From an uncultured Myxococcales bacterium (GTDB lineage Bacteria; Myxococcota; Myxococcia; Myxococcales; Myxococcaceae), in assembly GCA_937980205.1 (NCBI GenBank), contig CALJKW010000014.1, positions 1 to 64,000 on the forward strand: DNA of 64,000 nucleotides, written 5' to 3'. The notes beneath the pieces are model-generated. The model worked only from the letters and a program-made list of their open reading frames with translations. It was not told where the DNA came from and did not search any database. The position numbers and the translations under genes were made by a program. Of the stretch, positions 22,990 to 31,059 are shown piece by piece (positions within the stretch are counted from its first letter, which is position 1; every line of letters begins with the position of its first letter).

Positions 22990-25776
22990 CTATTGGACCT
23001 GCAGAGCCGCCGTCCCCGTCACCGCGCCCCGCACCGCCGTGATGGTCACAGAGCCCACCGTCAACCCCTTCGCCGTCCCCTGGTACGGCCACGCGTTCGC
23101 CACGTCCGCCACCGTGGGGTTCGACGACAGCCACGTGACGTAGGGGGTCACGTCCATCGACGTGCCGTCAGAGAACGTGCCGGTCGCGGCGAAGGGGCGC
23201 TCCATGCCGACGGTCACCATCGCGCTGTTCGGAGTCACCGCGATCGACGACAGCGTCGCCGACGTCACCGTCACGTTCGTGCTGCCGGTGATGCCCTGGT
23301 AGACCGCCGAGATCGTCGCGGCGCCGGCGTTGAGCGGCTGCAGCTCGCCGTAGCCCGAGACCGCCGCGATCGACGGCGCGCTCGACGACCACGAGACGCG
23401 GTACGTGAGCTCCTGCGTCGTGTTGTCGCTGTAGATGCCCGTCGCCCGCAGGTACGTGTCGAACCCCTTCGGCAGCCGCGGCGCGAACGGAGTCACCTGG
23501 ATCGTCATCAGCGTCGCCGACGTCACGGTGACCGTCGTCGAGCCGGTCACGCCGTCGTAGTTCGCGCTCAGCGTCGCGGTGCCCGGCGACAGGCCGGTGA
23601 TCACGGTGTAGCCGAACTCGTCCTGACCGACTCCCAGCACGGCCGGGTTCGAAGACGACCAGCTCGCCGTGTACGTGAGGTTCTGCGTGGTGAGGTCGCT
23701 GAACAGGCCCGAGGCCGAGACGTTCAGCGTCGCCCCGAGCGCGAGGCTCGGCTGCGCGGGGCTCACCTGCATCGAGGTCAGCGCCGCGTTCGTCACCGTG
23801 ATCGAAAGCGACGCCGACATGCCGCCCGCGCTCGCGGTGATCGTCGCGGTGCCCGGCGCGACCGCCTCCACGTACGCATAGTACTGCTGGTACACCATCA
23901 CCCGCGCGACCGCGTTGTTCGACGAGGTCCACGTCGCCTGGCCGGTGACGTTGCCGCCCGAGCCGTCGCTGAACACCGCGTTCGCGTCGACGCGCGAGTA
24001 GATGCCGATGGGCACCCGCAGCGTCGCGGGGAAGACGGAGATCTGCGTGAGCATCGCCGGGCTCACCGTCACCGTCGTCGTCGCGCGCAGCGTGCCCAGC
24101 ACCGCCTCGATGGTCGCCGCGCCGTTCGCGACGCCGCGCACGCGCCCCTTGGTGCCCGCGGTGTTCGAGACCGTCACCACCGACGCCGGAGTCGCGCTCC
24201 ACGTCGCCAGCTCGCTCACGTCCTCGAGCAGGCCGTCGGGGTACCGCGCCATCGCGCGCAGGCTCTTCGACTGGCCGGCCTCGAGCGTCACTCCCACCGG
24301 AGCCAGCTCGATCGACTGCGGGTTCTGCCGCGCCACCGTCAGCATCACCGTGCCGCTGATGGGCCCGAGCTGCGCGCGGAGCTGAACGGTGCCGGCGGCC
24401 TTGCCGGTGACGAGGCCTCCGCTCGACGCGTTGCCGACCGTCGCGATGCTCGCGTCAGAGGTCGTCCACGTCGCCTGCGCGGTCAGATCGATCTTCGACT
24501 CGTCGCTGTACGCGCCCTCGACCGACAGCTGCACCGTGCCGCCCGGACGCACCGTCGGGTTCGACGGCCGGACCGTGAGCGTCACCAGCATCGCGGGCGT
24601 CACCGTGAGGGTCGCCTGGCCCTGCACGTTGCCGAGCCGCGCGACGATGTTCGCGCTGCCCGCCTGCAGGCTCGAGACCTCGCCGTGATGGCCCGCGGCG
24701 TTCGAGACCGCCGCGATCGCGGGCGACGACGAGCTCCACGACGCGAGCTGCGTCACGTCGCTGGTGCTGCCGTCCGAGAAGCGGCCCTGAACGGTCAGCT
24801 GCCGCACCGCCCGCGGCGGCAGCGTCAGCGCCGACGGGTTCACGGTCAGCGCGACGAGCGTCGCCTGGCGCACCGTCAGATCCACCGTGCCGCTCTGGCC
24901 GCCGAACGCGGCGGTGATCACCGCGGTGCCCGCCGAGACGCCGCGCGCGAGGCCCTTCGCGTCGACGCTCGCGGCTGGGTTGCTCGAGCTCCACGTGGCG
25001 CCGAGCGTGACGTCGGCGGTCGTCGAGTCGTCGTACGACGCCAGCGCGGTGAGCTGCACCGAGGCGCCGACCGGCACCGACGGCATGCGCGGCTCGACGG
25101 AGATCGACGTCACCCGCGCCGGCCGCACCGTGAAGCGCGCCTCGGCGGTGAAGGTGCCGACCTTCGCCGTGATGGTCGCGTCGCCGGCGACGAGCGCGCG
25201 CACGAGGCCGCTCGCGTCGACCGAGACGGCCCCGCCGCTCACCGTGAGCGTCGCGGCGGGGGTGAGATCGATCTGGCTGTCGTCTCCGAGCTTGCCGAGC
25301 ACCGTCAGCTTCATCGCCTGGCCCAGGCCGAGCGACGCCCCGTCGGGGTCGAGGGAGATCGAGACGAGCTGCGCGGACGGAACCTCGACCGCGCCGATGG
25401 CCTCGAGCTTGCCGTGCTTCGCCGTCAGCTTCGCGGCGCCGGGTGCCAGTCCTTTGACGGTGCCCGCGCCGAGCTCGACGAGGCCCGCCGGCTCGGCGGA
25501 GAGCTGCGCCTGGGCCGTGACGTCGCTCATCGTGCCGTCGGGCTGCTCGGCGAAGATCTGGAACCGCGCGGTCGCGCCCTGCGGGACCGTCAGGAACGAC
25601 GGCTGCAGCGAGAGCGCCAGCGGCTCGACGACGCTGGAGCCGCCGCCGCTGCCGCCGCCGGTACCTCCTGCCGCGCCGCCGCCGGCACCGCCTCCGTCAG
25701 GGATGTCGATGCTCGGCTTGAAGCAGCCGATGAGCGTGAGCGAAACGAGTACTGCGATCGCAGGAATGCGCTGCAC
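22990..25776 (-). CDS. Large lipoprotein with about ten Big2-type Ig-like domains
   Basis: 928 residues from GTG 25776, preceded by GGGGAGGG; this start exposes a lipoprotein signal (VSLTLIGC). A Gly-rich linker (residues about 35-55) leads to ten repeats of about 85-90 residues, each with the Big2 (bacterial Ig-like group 2) pattern: v.P....v..G, FSDGS..DVT..A.WSSS.P, G.v.gl..GtA.ItA..g, tvtVt.A. Such domains are beta sandwiches found in adhesins and cell-surface proteins. No catalytic domain is attached. It may be a surface scaffold or adhesin. It is flanked on both sides by long inverted repeats, so it is probably a single-gene unit. Confidence 0.88.
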   Translation of the reverse strand: MQRIPAIAVLVSLTLIGCFKPSIDIPDGGGAGGGAAGGTGGGSGGGSSVVEPLALSLQPSFLTVPQGATARFQIFAEQPDGTMSDVTAQAQLSAEPAGLVELGAGTVKGLAPGAAKLTAKHGKLEAIGAVEVPSAQLVSISLDPDGASLGLGQAMKLTVLGKLGDDSQIDLTPAATLTVSGGAVSVDASGLVRALVAGDATITAKVGTFTAEARFTVRPARVTSISVEPRMPSVPVGASVQLTALASYDDSTTADVTLGATWSSSNPAASVDAKGLARGVSAGTAVITAAFGGQSGTVDLTVRQATLVALTVNPSALTLPPRAVRQLTVQGRFSDGSTSDVTQLASWSSSSPAIAAVSNAAGHHGEVSSLQAGSANIVARLGNVQGQATLTVTPAMLVTLTVRPSNPTVRPGGTVQLSVEGAYSDESKIDLTAQATWTTSDASIATVGNASSGGLVTGKAAGTVQLRAQLGPISGTVMLTVARQNPQSIELAPVGVTLEAGQSKSLRAMARYPDGLLEDVSELATWSATPASVVTVSNTAGTKGRVRGVANGAATIEAVLGTLRATTTVTVSPAMLTQISVFPATLRVPIGIYSRVDANAVFSDGSGGNVTGQATWTSSNNAVARVMVYQQYYAYVEAVAPGTATITASAGGMSASLSITVTNAALTSMQVSPAQPSLALGATLNVSASGLFSDLTTQNLTYTASWSSSNPAVLGVGQDEFGYTVITGLSPGTATLSANYDGVTGSTTVTVTSATLMTIQVTPFAPRLPKGFDTYLRATGIYSDNTTQELTYRVSWSSSAPSIAAVSGYGELQPLNAGAATISAVYQGITGSTNVTVTSATLSSIAVTPNSAMVTVGMERPFAATGTFSDGTSMDVTPYVTWLSSNPTVADVANAWPYQGTAKGLTVGSVTITAVRGAVTGTAALQVQ

Positions 25777-26070
25777 AGCGGAACCCTCCCCGGCCCTGAT
25801 GACGAAACGCGGCACGCACATCAGCAAGCGATGTGCCCTGCGAGGTTTCGGTCAGTTGCGTGAGGGTGATCGCGGAAAGTCGGCGGGGTGCCAGGAAGTG
25901 AACAGCGAGGGCCAGGGCACGGGCCCGTTCAAGTACCTTGTCTCAAGGGTACGGCCTCGAGGCGCGAGGTCGCGGGGCACGACGGCGATGGCGAAGGTCC
26001 TTCACCTTCGCCGTCACCGTTGCCTTGTGCCGGTCGTGCTTGAACGTGCCTTTGCCCTGGCCCAACAAAC
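25777..26070. other. 294-base intergenic region with an imperfect palindrome
   Basis: Between the Big2 gene start and the stop of the DUF1501 gene. The first 100 bases should hold the Big2 promoter, but no convincing -35/-10 pair was found. Bases 25907-26064 form an imperfect cruciform described separately. No reading frame here looks protein-coding. Confidence 0.6.
25907..26064. repeat. Imperfect nested inverted repeat downstream of the DUF1501 operon
   Basis: Outer arms GGGCCAGGGCA...CGTTCAAG (25909-25933) and the complementary CTTGAACG...TGCCCTGGCCC (26039-26063) enclose inner hairpins: ACCTTG/CAAGGGT near 25935-25950 and GGCGAAGG/CCTTCGCC near 25990-26010. It is the third element of this type in the window; all three lie just beyond a gene 3' end. 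A role as terminator or as a mobile palindrome is inference. Confidence 0.65.
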
Positions 26071-27477
26071 TCAAGGCAACAGGGCGCGAATCGGGTCAGC
26101 CCGCAGGTACGAGTAATCGAGCCCCGCGGAAGCCAACACCGTCGCGAGCACATGCTTCGGCGTGAGGATCTGCACCTGGCCGCTGTCCCGCATCATCTGC
26201 GTGGGCATCTCGTAAGCGATGCCGGTCGCAAGGTCCGTCTCGATGGGCATCTGCCCCACCGCAGCCGAGCCGCCGACCTTGATGCCGCGCTTGATGCCAG
26301 CACCGGCCACCAGCACCGAGTTGCCCAGGAAGTGATCCCGCCCGCGGATGTTGTTGAACAGCGGCGTGCGCGCGAACTCGCTGAACGCGAGGATCGTGGT
26401 CTCGTCGAGCATCGTCTTGCCGGGCATCGATCCCGGAGTGTTCTTCAAGTCGGTGATGAGCGAAGCGAGCGCCTTCCAGCCCTGCTCCTGGCGGCCGGGG
26501 TGGTCCTGTGCCCAGTCGGCGTGGGTGTCGAGGTTGCGCGCAGCCTGGAACGACACGCACTGCGCGACGTTCTTCTTGATCGCCTGCCCGGCGGCGAACG
26601 CCATCACCTCGGGGGCCGACACGTCTCCCTGCGCCGCGGCGATGTCGTACAGGTTGCGAAGCGCCGCCATCTCGGCGTCGTTGCGCGTGAGGTCGAACAC
26701 CGACGACAGCTGCGACGTGATGTAGCTGCGCGAGCGCTTGACGCTCTCGAGCAGCTGCGAGGTGAGGCCGTCGCGGTTCAGCCGCACGCCCTCGCAGCCG
26801 GGGCTCTCGTCCTGGAACTTCTCGACCGCCGCCTTGATCTTCGGATCGAGCGTCGCGATCGGAGTCAACGCGATCGACAGATCGCTCAGCGAGTTCACGT
26901 TCAGCGCGTGCGCGAACGACGGCATCTTCTCCGCGTACGCCTCGACACCGGCGGAGATGTGCGCGATCGGCGTGGCCTCTCCGATCTGCGCGAGGATCTC
27001 GGAAGCCGTCGACGAGCCGACCGCCTCGAGGCCGCGCGGGAAGCGGCCGGTGATGAAGTACCGGCGGCCGACCTCGTGAGCCGCGGTGTCCATCGTGATG
27101 CCCTTGATGATCGAGCACTCACCCGCAATCTGCAGGAACGACGGCGGCACCGCGGGGCCGAGCTCGAGCTGCCCGGCGCGCTGCACGCCGCGCGAGCTGA
27201 AGCCGTACGCGAGCTGGCTGTACGCGGGGTCGATGAGCTGATTCGCCGCGTTCGTCGTCGCGGGATCTCTCGGATCCAGCCCGAGCAGCTGATCCCACCC
27301 GCCCTCGAAGTACGCGAACACGAACTTCCGCTTCACGTCCTTCGTCTGCGCGAACGCCGCCTTCGGCAGCATGAAGTCGGCGAGCAGGAACCCGCCCGTC
27401 GCCGCGCCGAGCGCCTGCAACAGATTGCGCCGCGAGAGGTTCGGGCGCTCGTTCACAACCGGGAGCTTGAAGGTCAT
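26071..27477 (-). CDS. DUF1501 protein with Tat signal
   Basis: 468 residues from ATG 27477; the frame is open further upstream inside the neighbouring gene and those extensions are rejected. A twin-arginine signal (SRRNLLQALGAATGGFLLADF, shown only in part here: SRRNLLQALG) ends near AFAQ, so the protein is exported folded. The body follows the DUF1501 family, related to alkaline phosphatase/sulfatase folds: FVFAYFEGGWDQLLGLDP, GITMDTAAHEVGRRYFITG, NLDTHADWAQDH and FSEFARTPLFNNIRGRDHF. In Planctomycetes and Myxococcota these genes sit beside DUF1549/DUF1588-type cytochromes, as here. Substrate is unknown. It is the last gene of the four-gene operon. Confidence 0.85.
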   Translation of the reverse strand: MTFKLPVVNERPNLSRRNLLQALGAATGGFLLADFMLPKAAFAQTKDVKRKFVFAYFEGGWDQLLGLDPRDPATTNAANQLIDPAYSQLAYGFSSRGVQRAGQLELGPAVPPSFLQIAGECSIIKGITMDTAAHEVGRRYFITGRFPRGLEAVGSSTASEILAQIGEATPIAHISAGVEAYAEKMPSFAHALNVNSLSDLSIALTPIATLDPKIKAAVEKFQDESPGCEGVRLNRDGLTSQLLESVKRSRSYITSQLSSVFDLTRNDAEMAALRNLYDIAAAQGDVSAPEVMAFAAGQAIKKNVAQCVSFQAARNLDTHADWAQDHPGRQEQGWKALASLITDLKNTPGSMPGKTMLDETTILAFSEFARTPLFNNIRGRDHFLGNSVLVAGAGIKRGIKVGGSAAVGQMPIETDLATGIAYEMPTQMMRDSGQVQILTPKHVLATVLASAGLDYSYLRADPIRALLP

Positions 27478-27491
27478 GGGAGGTGCCCTTT

Positions 27492-28100
27492 TCAGTAGAG
27501 GAGGAACTCGGGAGAGGTGAACAGCGCCACGCACACCGTCTGGTACCCGGAGAACGGCGCCGCGGCCTGAGAGCCGGCCTCGTACGCCGCTTTCAGTCGC
27601 GTCACGTACGCGTCCGCGTCGGTGCCCTCGATGCCGGTGAAGCGCAAGAGCAGGAAGCGCAGGTTCTCGTCGACCGTCGCGAAGCGCGTGAAGAACTTCT
27701 CGTTCGCCGGCCGCTGCGGCTCGTACGTCGCGAGGTTGCTGCAGTACACCGCGCCGAAGTCGAGCATGAACTTCATGAACAGCGGCGTCGGCTGCAGCTG
27801 CTCTTCGGTGAGCCGCTTGTAATCGGGGCGGCCCAGCGTCACGGCGAGATCTTCGGGCAGCCTCACCGTGCCAGCCGGCAGGTCGGCGAGCTGATCGAGC
27901 GAGCGCTCGAGCTGATCGACCGAGAGCCGCCGCGGGCCGCGCGAGCTGATCGCGAGATCCGCCGTCGCGGGGTGACCGTCGGGCATGTGCGGCGCGGGGT
28001 CCGTCAGCACCTTCAGCGGCGGCGGAGGCGGCGGAGCCTCGACCGGCTTCTGCGAGCACCCGGCCGCCGAGAGCAGCCCCAAGAGCACGAGCTTCTTCAT
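27492..28100 (-). CDS. Lipoprotein of the DUF1501/cytochrome operon
   Basis: 202 residues from ATG 28100, overlapping the previous stop as ATGA. Signal with LLSAAGC lipobox, then a PPPPPP spacer. The C-terminal half contains a pattern (VTRLKAAYEAG, YQTVCVALFTSPEFLLY) resembling the end of DUF1549/DUF1585-type proteins, so it may be a small, heme-free relative of the cytochrome encoded upstream. Two Cys residues (YCSNL and TVCVA) remain in the mature part. Function unknown; coupling to its neighbours makes it part of the same exported complex or pathway by inference. Confidence 0.75.
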   Translation of the reverse strand: MKKLVLLGLLSAAGCSQKPVEAPPPPPPLKVLTDPAPHMPDGHPATADLAISSRGPRRLSVDQLERSLDQLADLPAGTVRLPEDLAVTLGRPDYKRLTEEQLQPTPLFMKFMLDFGAVYCSNLATYEPQRPANEKFFTRFATVDENLRFLLLRFTGIEGTDADAYVTRLKAAYEAGSQAAAPFSGYQTVCVALFTSPEFLLY

Positions 28101-29776
28101 GGCATCCTCCGGTACGCGGGCTGCGTGACGATCGCCTTCACCAGGTCTTTGAGCTTGTAGCCGCCGCTCTTGAAGTCGGCGGCGAGCTTCGGCACCACCG
28201 TCGCCTCTTCATCGGGCGTCGGCTCGCGGCGCATGTAGTAGCCCCACATCTTGCGCACCGTGCACGACGCGAACTTGCCGCTGTCGATCGACGCCTGCGC
28301 GAGCGCGGCGGGCCCCGCCTCGAGCTTCGCCGTCTCCTCCGCGGTGCGGAACACGTACGGGCGGAGCAGCCCCTCGTAGTCCTTCTCTTCTCCGACCGGC
28401 TGCACGTTGTAGAAGCGGAAGCAGCGGAACAGCTGGTCGATCGACTGGAAGTTCGTGCACACCGAAGCCGACGTCTTCGGGTACCGCGCCTCGGAGAGCG
28501 GCGTGAGGCCGTACTCGGCGAAGCGGCCCCAGTGGCCCGCCATCGGCTCGAGCGCGACGTGGCACGCGCTGCAGCCGCACCGCTTGGTGAGATCTTCGTG
28601 CTTGCTGCACGCCTCCTGCGGCGACGGCAGCGCGCCCGCCGGCAGGAAGCTCGAGCACTCGAACGCGTTGTAGAAGCGGTGCGCGCGGCCGCGGTTCGAC
28701 TGGTACTTCAACAGGTACCCGGGCGTGGTGAGGATGCCCGAGTGCCGGCCGGTGCGATCGACGTCGACCCAGCGATCCTTCTCGAGGAACGTGAGCCCCG
28801 CGGGCACCGGGTTCGTCATGTCGACCTCACCGAACACGTCGAACGACAGCCGCGACTGGTACGTGAGGTAGTGCGCGATCGGGCCGTTCATCGGCACGCG
28901 CTTGCGCAACAGCACGTCGGTGTACGGCAGGTTCTGGCTGACGACGTCTTCGACGACGCGCATCTGCTGATCGATGAGCGACTTGCGCAGCGTCGCGGCC
29001 GTCTCCGCCGTCGAGCACAGCCGCAGGTTCGGCCCGCACCCGCACTCGGCAGAGAGGAACGAGAACGACGTGTCGCACGCCACCGGAGCGTTCGTGAACG
29101 GCACGCCCACCGCGCTCGCGTAGGCGCCGAACTGCTGGCACAGCTGCGCCATGTACGGGCTCTGCGCGACGACCGCCGGCTGGCACATGCGGCCCATGCC
29201 GCCCGCCTGCGCGTCGAGGCCGCAGACCTTCACCTGCGTGCCCGGCGCCCAGTACGGCTCGACCATCACCCACCCTTCCTGCATCGCGACGGTCTGACCG
29301 CCGACGACCAGCGGGTACATCTTGATGCTGCCGTCGGTGTTGAGCTCGAGCGGAGCGTTCCGGCACGGCGGGAACTGCTGCGTGATCGAGCGCAGGAACA
29401 GCGCGCGCAGCACCGAGAAGTAGACGATGTCCGTGCCCGGGCCCGGGTCGAGGTCGATCGGGAACAGCTTGTTCTGCAGCGGGTCGACGTCGGAGGCGTC
29501 GAGGTTCGGCCACAGCAGACCCTCGTGGTACTTCCGCATCGTGCCGACGAAGTCCGTCGACGCCAGGTACGCGTCGAGCTTCGTCGCGCTCACGTCCATC
29601 GAACTCTTCTGATCGAGCTGCTCCTGGTAGCTCGGCGTGTAGCCGCGGAGGTCGAGCGAGAGCCGGCGCAACAGCCGCTGGCCGTCGACGGGCCGCGCGA
29701 GCTCGCACTTCGCGTCGGCCGACTGGGCGAACACGGCGCTCGCCAACAGCGAGGTGATGACCGTCACGAGTCTCAT
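28097..29776 (-). CDS. Exported DUF1549/DUF1588-type monoheme cytochrome
   Basis: 559 residues from ATG 29776, overlapping the previous gene's stop as ATGA. A Sec signal (VTVITSLLASAVFAQSADA) is followed by LRRLSLDLRGYTPS, a typical DUF1549 start. A heme-c motif CSACH lies at residues 402-406 in a C-rich loop (CGCSACHVALEPMAGHWGRF), the context found in DUF1588/DUF1592 proteins. The C-terminus reads KLKDLVKAIVTQPAYRR, also typical. Six or more other Cys suggest disulfides. These cytochromes are encoded with DUF1501 proteins in bacteria that degrade complex polymers; the reaction is not established. Confidence 0.83.
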   Translation of the reverse strand: MRLVTVITSLLASAVFAQSADAKCELARPVDGQRLLRRLSLDLRGYTPSYQEQLDQKSSMDVSATKLDAYLASTDFVGTMRKYHEGLLWPNLDASDVDPLQNKLFPIDLDPGPGTDIVYFSVLRALFLRSITQQFPPCRNAPLELNTDGSIKMYPLVVGGQTVAMQEGWVMVEPYWAPGTQVKVCGLDAQAGGMGRMCQPAVVAQSPYMAQLCQQFGAYASAVGVPFTNAPVACDTSFSFLSAECGCGPNLRLCSTAETAATLRKSLIDQQMRVVEDVVSQNLPYTDVLLRKRVPMNGPIAHYLTYQSRLSFDVFGEVDMTNPVPAGLTFLEKDRWVDVDRTGRHSGILTTPGYLLKYQSNRGRAHRFYNAFECSSFLPAGALPSPQEACSKHEDLTKRCGCSACHVALEPMAGHWGRFAEYGLTPLSEARYPKTSASVCTNFQSIDQLFRCFRFYNVQPVGEEKDYEGLLRPYVFRTAEETAKLEAGPAALAQASIDSGKFASCTVRKMWGYYMRREPTPDEEATVVPKLAADFKSGGYKLKDLVKAIVTQPAYRRMP

Positions 29777-30981
29777 GGCTGCTTCCCTCCGCGGATCCAC
29801 GCTTCGAGCACGGCGTACTGTTCGGGCTTCAGGTGTTGGTCGGCCGAGCACGGCACGCCGCCGTTGCAGCGCGGCATGTCGCCGGTGCGGACGCGCTGCA
29901 GCGCGCTCTCGGCCTTCGGCTTGAACGCGACGACGTCGCCGAAGTCTGCGTGGCACGAGTTGCAGTGCATCTGAAGCCACGGCTTCAGCTCCGTCGCGAA
30001 GCTCGTCGCCGCGCCGCTCACGCCCGCCTTGACGCGCACCAGCGTCGAGGCCTTCGCGGTCCACACGTCGCCGAGGCGATCGATCGCGAGCCGGTCGGTG
30101 CCCGTCGGGCGCGCGAACTTCGTCAGAGCGTCGCCGTCGAGGCGCAACAGCGAGTCCGCCGTCATCACCCAGGCCGCCCCCGTCACGGGGTCGACCTTCA
30201 CGTCGAGCGCCGCGGTGTCACCGAGCGTGAACCGCGTCCACTGCGGAGTCGCCATCCGCTGCCAGCGGTACAGGCCCTTCGACGTCGCGGCGAACAGCGT
30301 GTCCTTCGCGCCGGCCAGCGCGTTCACCATGCCGACGTCTTCAGGCGCCTCGGCGCCTTCAGGGCCGGACGCGCCCGGCGTGAGCAGCAGCAGCTGATCG
30401 TCGAGCACCGCGAACGCCGCCGCGCCGTCGGGGTCGGCCGCGATGCCCTGCGCTGCCTCGCCCCACCCTTCGATGCGGTAGCGCTTCGTCTCCTGCGTCT
30501 GCCGCCGGTAGATGCCGTTCGTCGCCGCGAGCCACAGGCCGTTCAGGTTGCCGGCGGTGACCTCGGTGACGCCGGCGAGCGGCCCCATGCCCACCATCAC
30601 CGGAGAGTGCGTCACGTACGCGCCGTCGAGCACGAACAGGCCGTTCGCCGCCGCCAGCCAGGCGCCGCCGCCGCTGCGCGGGACGATCGCCTTCACCGCG
30701 CCGAGCGACGTCGGATCCGACCCCTCCGCGTAGAGGTTGTGCTGGACGAGCTCGCCCGCGGTCAGCTCGTACACGCGGTCCCCCGCGACGAGCACGAGGT
30801 TGCCGTCCTTCGACATGCCGACGGCCGACACCGTGCCGGCGGCGGTCAATTCCTCCTGCATCAGCGCGCTGCCTTGCGCCGCTGCCGTGCTGTTGACCTT
30901 CAGCTTCTCTTCAGGAGGAGGCGGCTCGGGTTGCTTGCCGCATGCCAGAAGGACCACGGCGCACAGCCATAGGGGTCGCAT
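29773..30981 (-). CDS. Lipoprotein with beta-propeller-like repeats and a C-terminal heme-c motif
   Basis: 402 residues from ATG 30981. Lipobox VLLAC (Cys14). Residues about 45-320 contain repeated blades of the kind GLWLAATNGIYR, TLFAATSKGLYRW and GAWLAAANGLFVLDG, reminiscent of two-component-regulator propellers. A heme-binding CNSCH is at 340-344, followed by GDMPRCNGGVPCSADQ and a terminal helix, like the small cytochrome domains that accompany DUF1588 proteins. It heads the operon (30981 to 26071) and would pass electrons to, or scaffold, the downstream cytochrome. Upstream are 78 bases to the previous gene, the likely promoter place. Confidence 0.8.
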   Translation of the reverse strand: MRPLWLCAVVLLACGKQPEPPPPEEKLKVNSTAAAQGSALMQEELTAAGTVSAVGMSKDGNLVLVAGDRVYELTAGELVQHNLYAEGSDPTSLGAVKAIVPRSGGGAWLAAANGLFVLDGAYVTHSPVMVGMGPLAGVTEVTAGNLNGLWLAATNGIYRRQTQETKRYRIEGWGEAAQGIAADPDGAAAFAVLDDQLLLLTPGASGPEGAEAPEDVGMVNALAGAKDTLFAATSKGLYRWQRMATPQWTRFTLGDTAALDVKVDPVTGAAWVMTADSLLRLDGDALTKFARPTGTDRLAIDRLGDVWTAKASTLVRVKAGVSGAATSFATELKPWLQMHCNSCHADFGDVVAFKPKAESALQRVRTGDMPRCNGGVPCSADQHLKPEQYAVLEAWIRGGKQP

Positions 30982-31059
30982 GCAGCTTCGACACTGTAGT
31001 GCCCCAAAAGTGAAAAACCTGCGCGCGCGCGGGTGGGTGCCGCACCTTCAGTCTCGGGT

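Noticed and set aside
30982..31059. Promoter with TACAGT as -10 upstream of the cytochrome operon
   Set aside because: No -35 at proper spacing.
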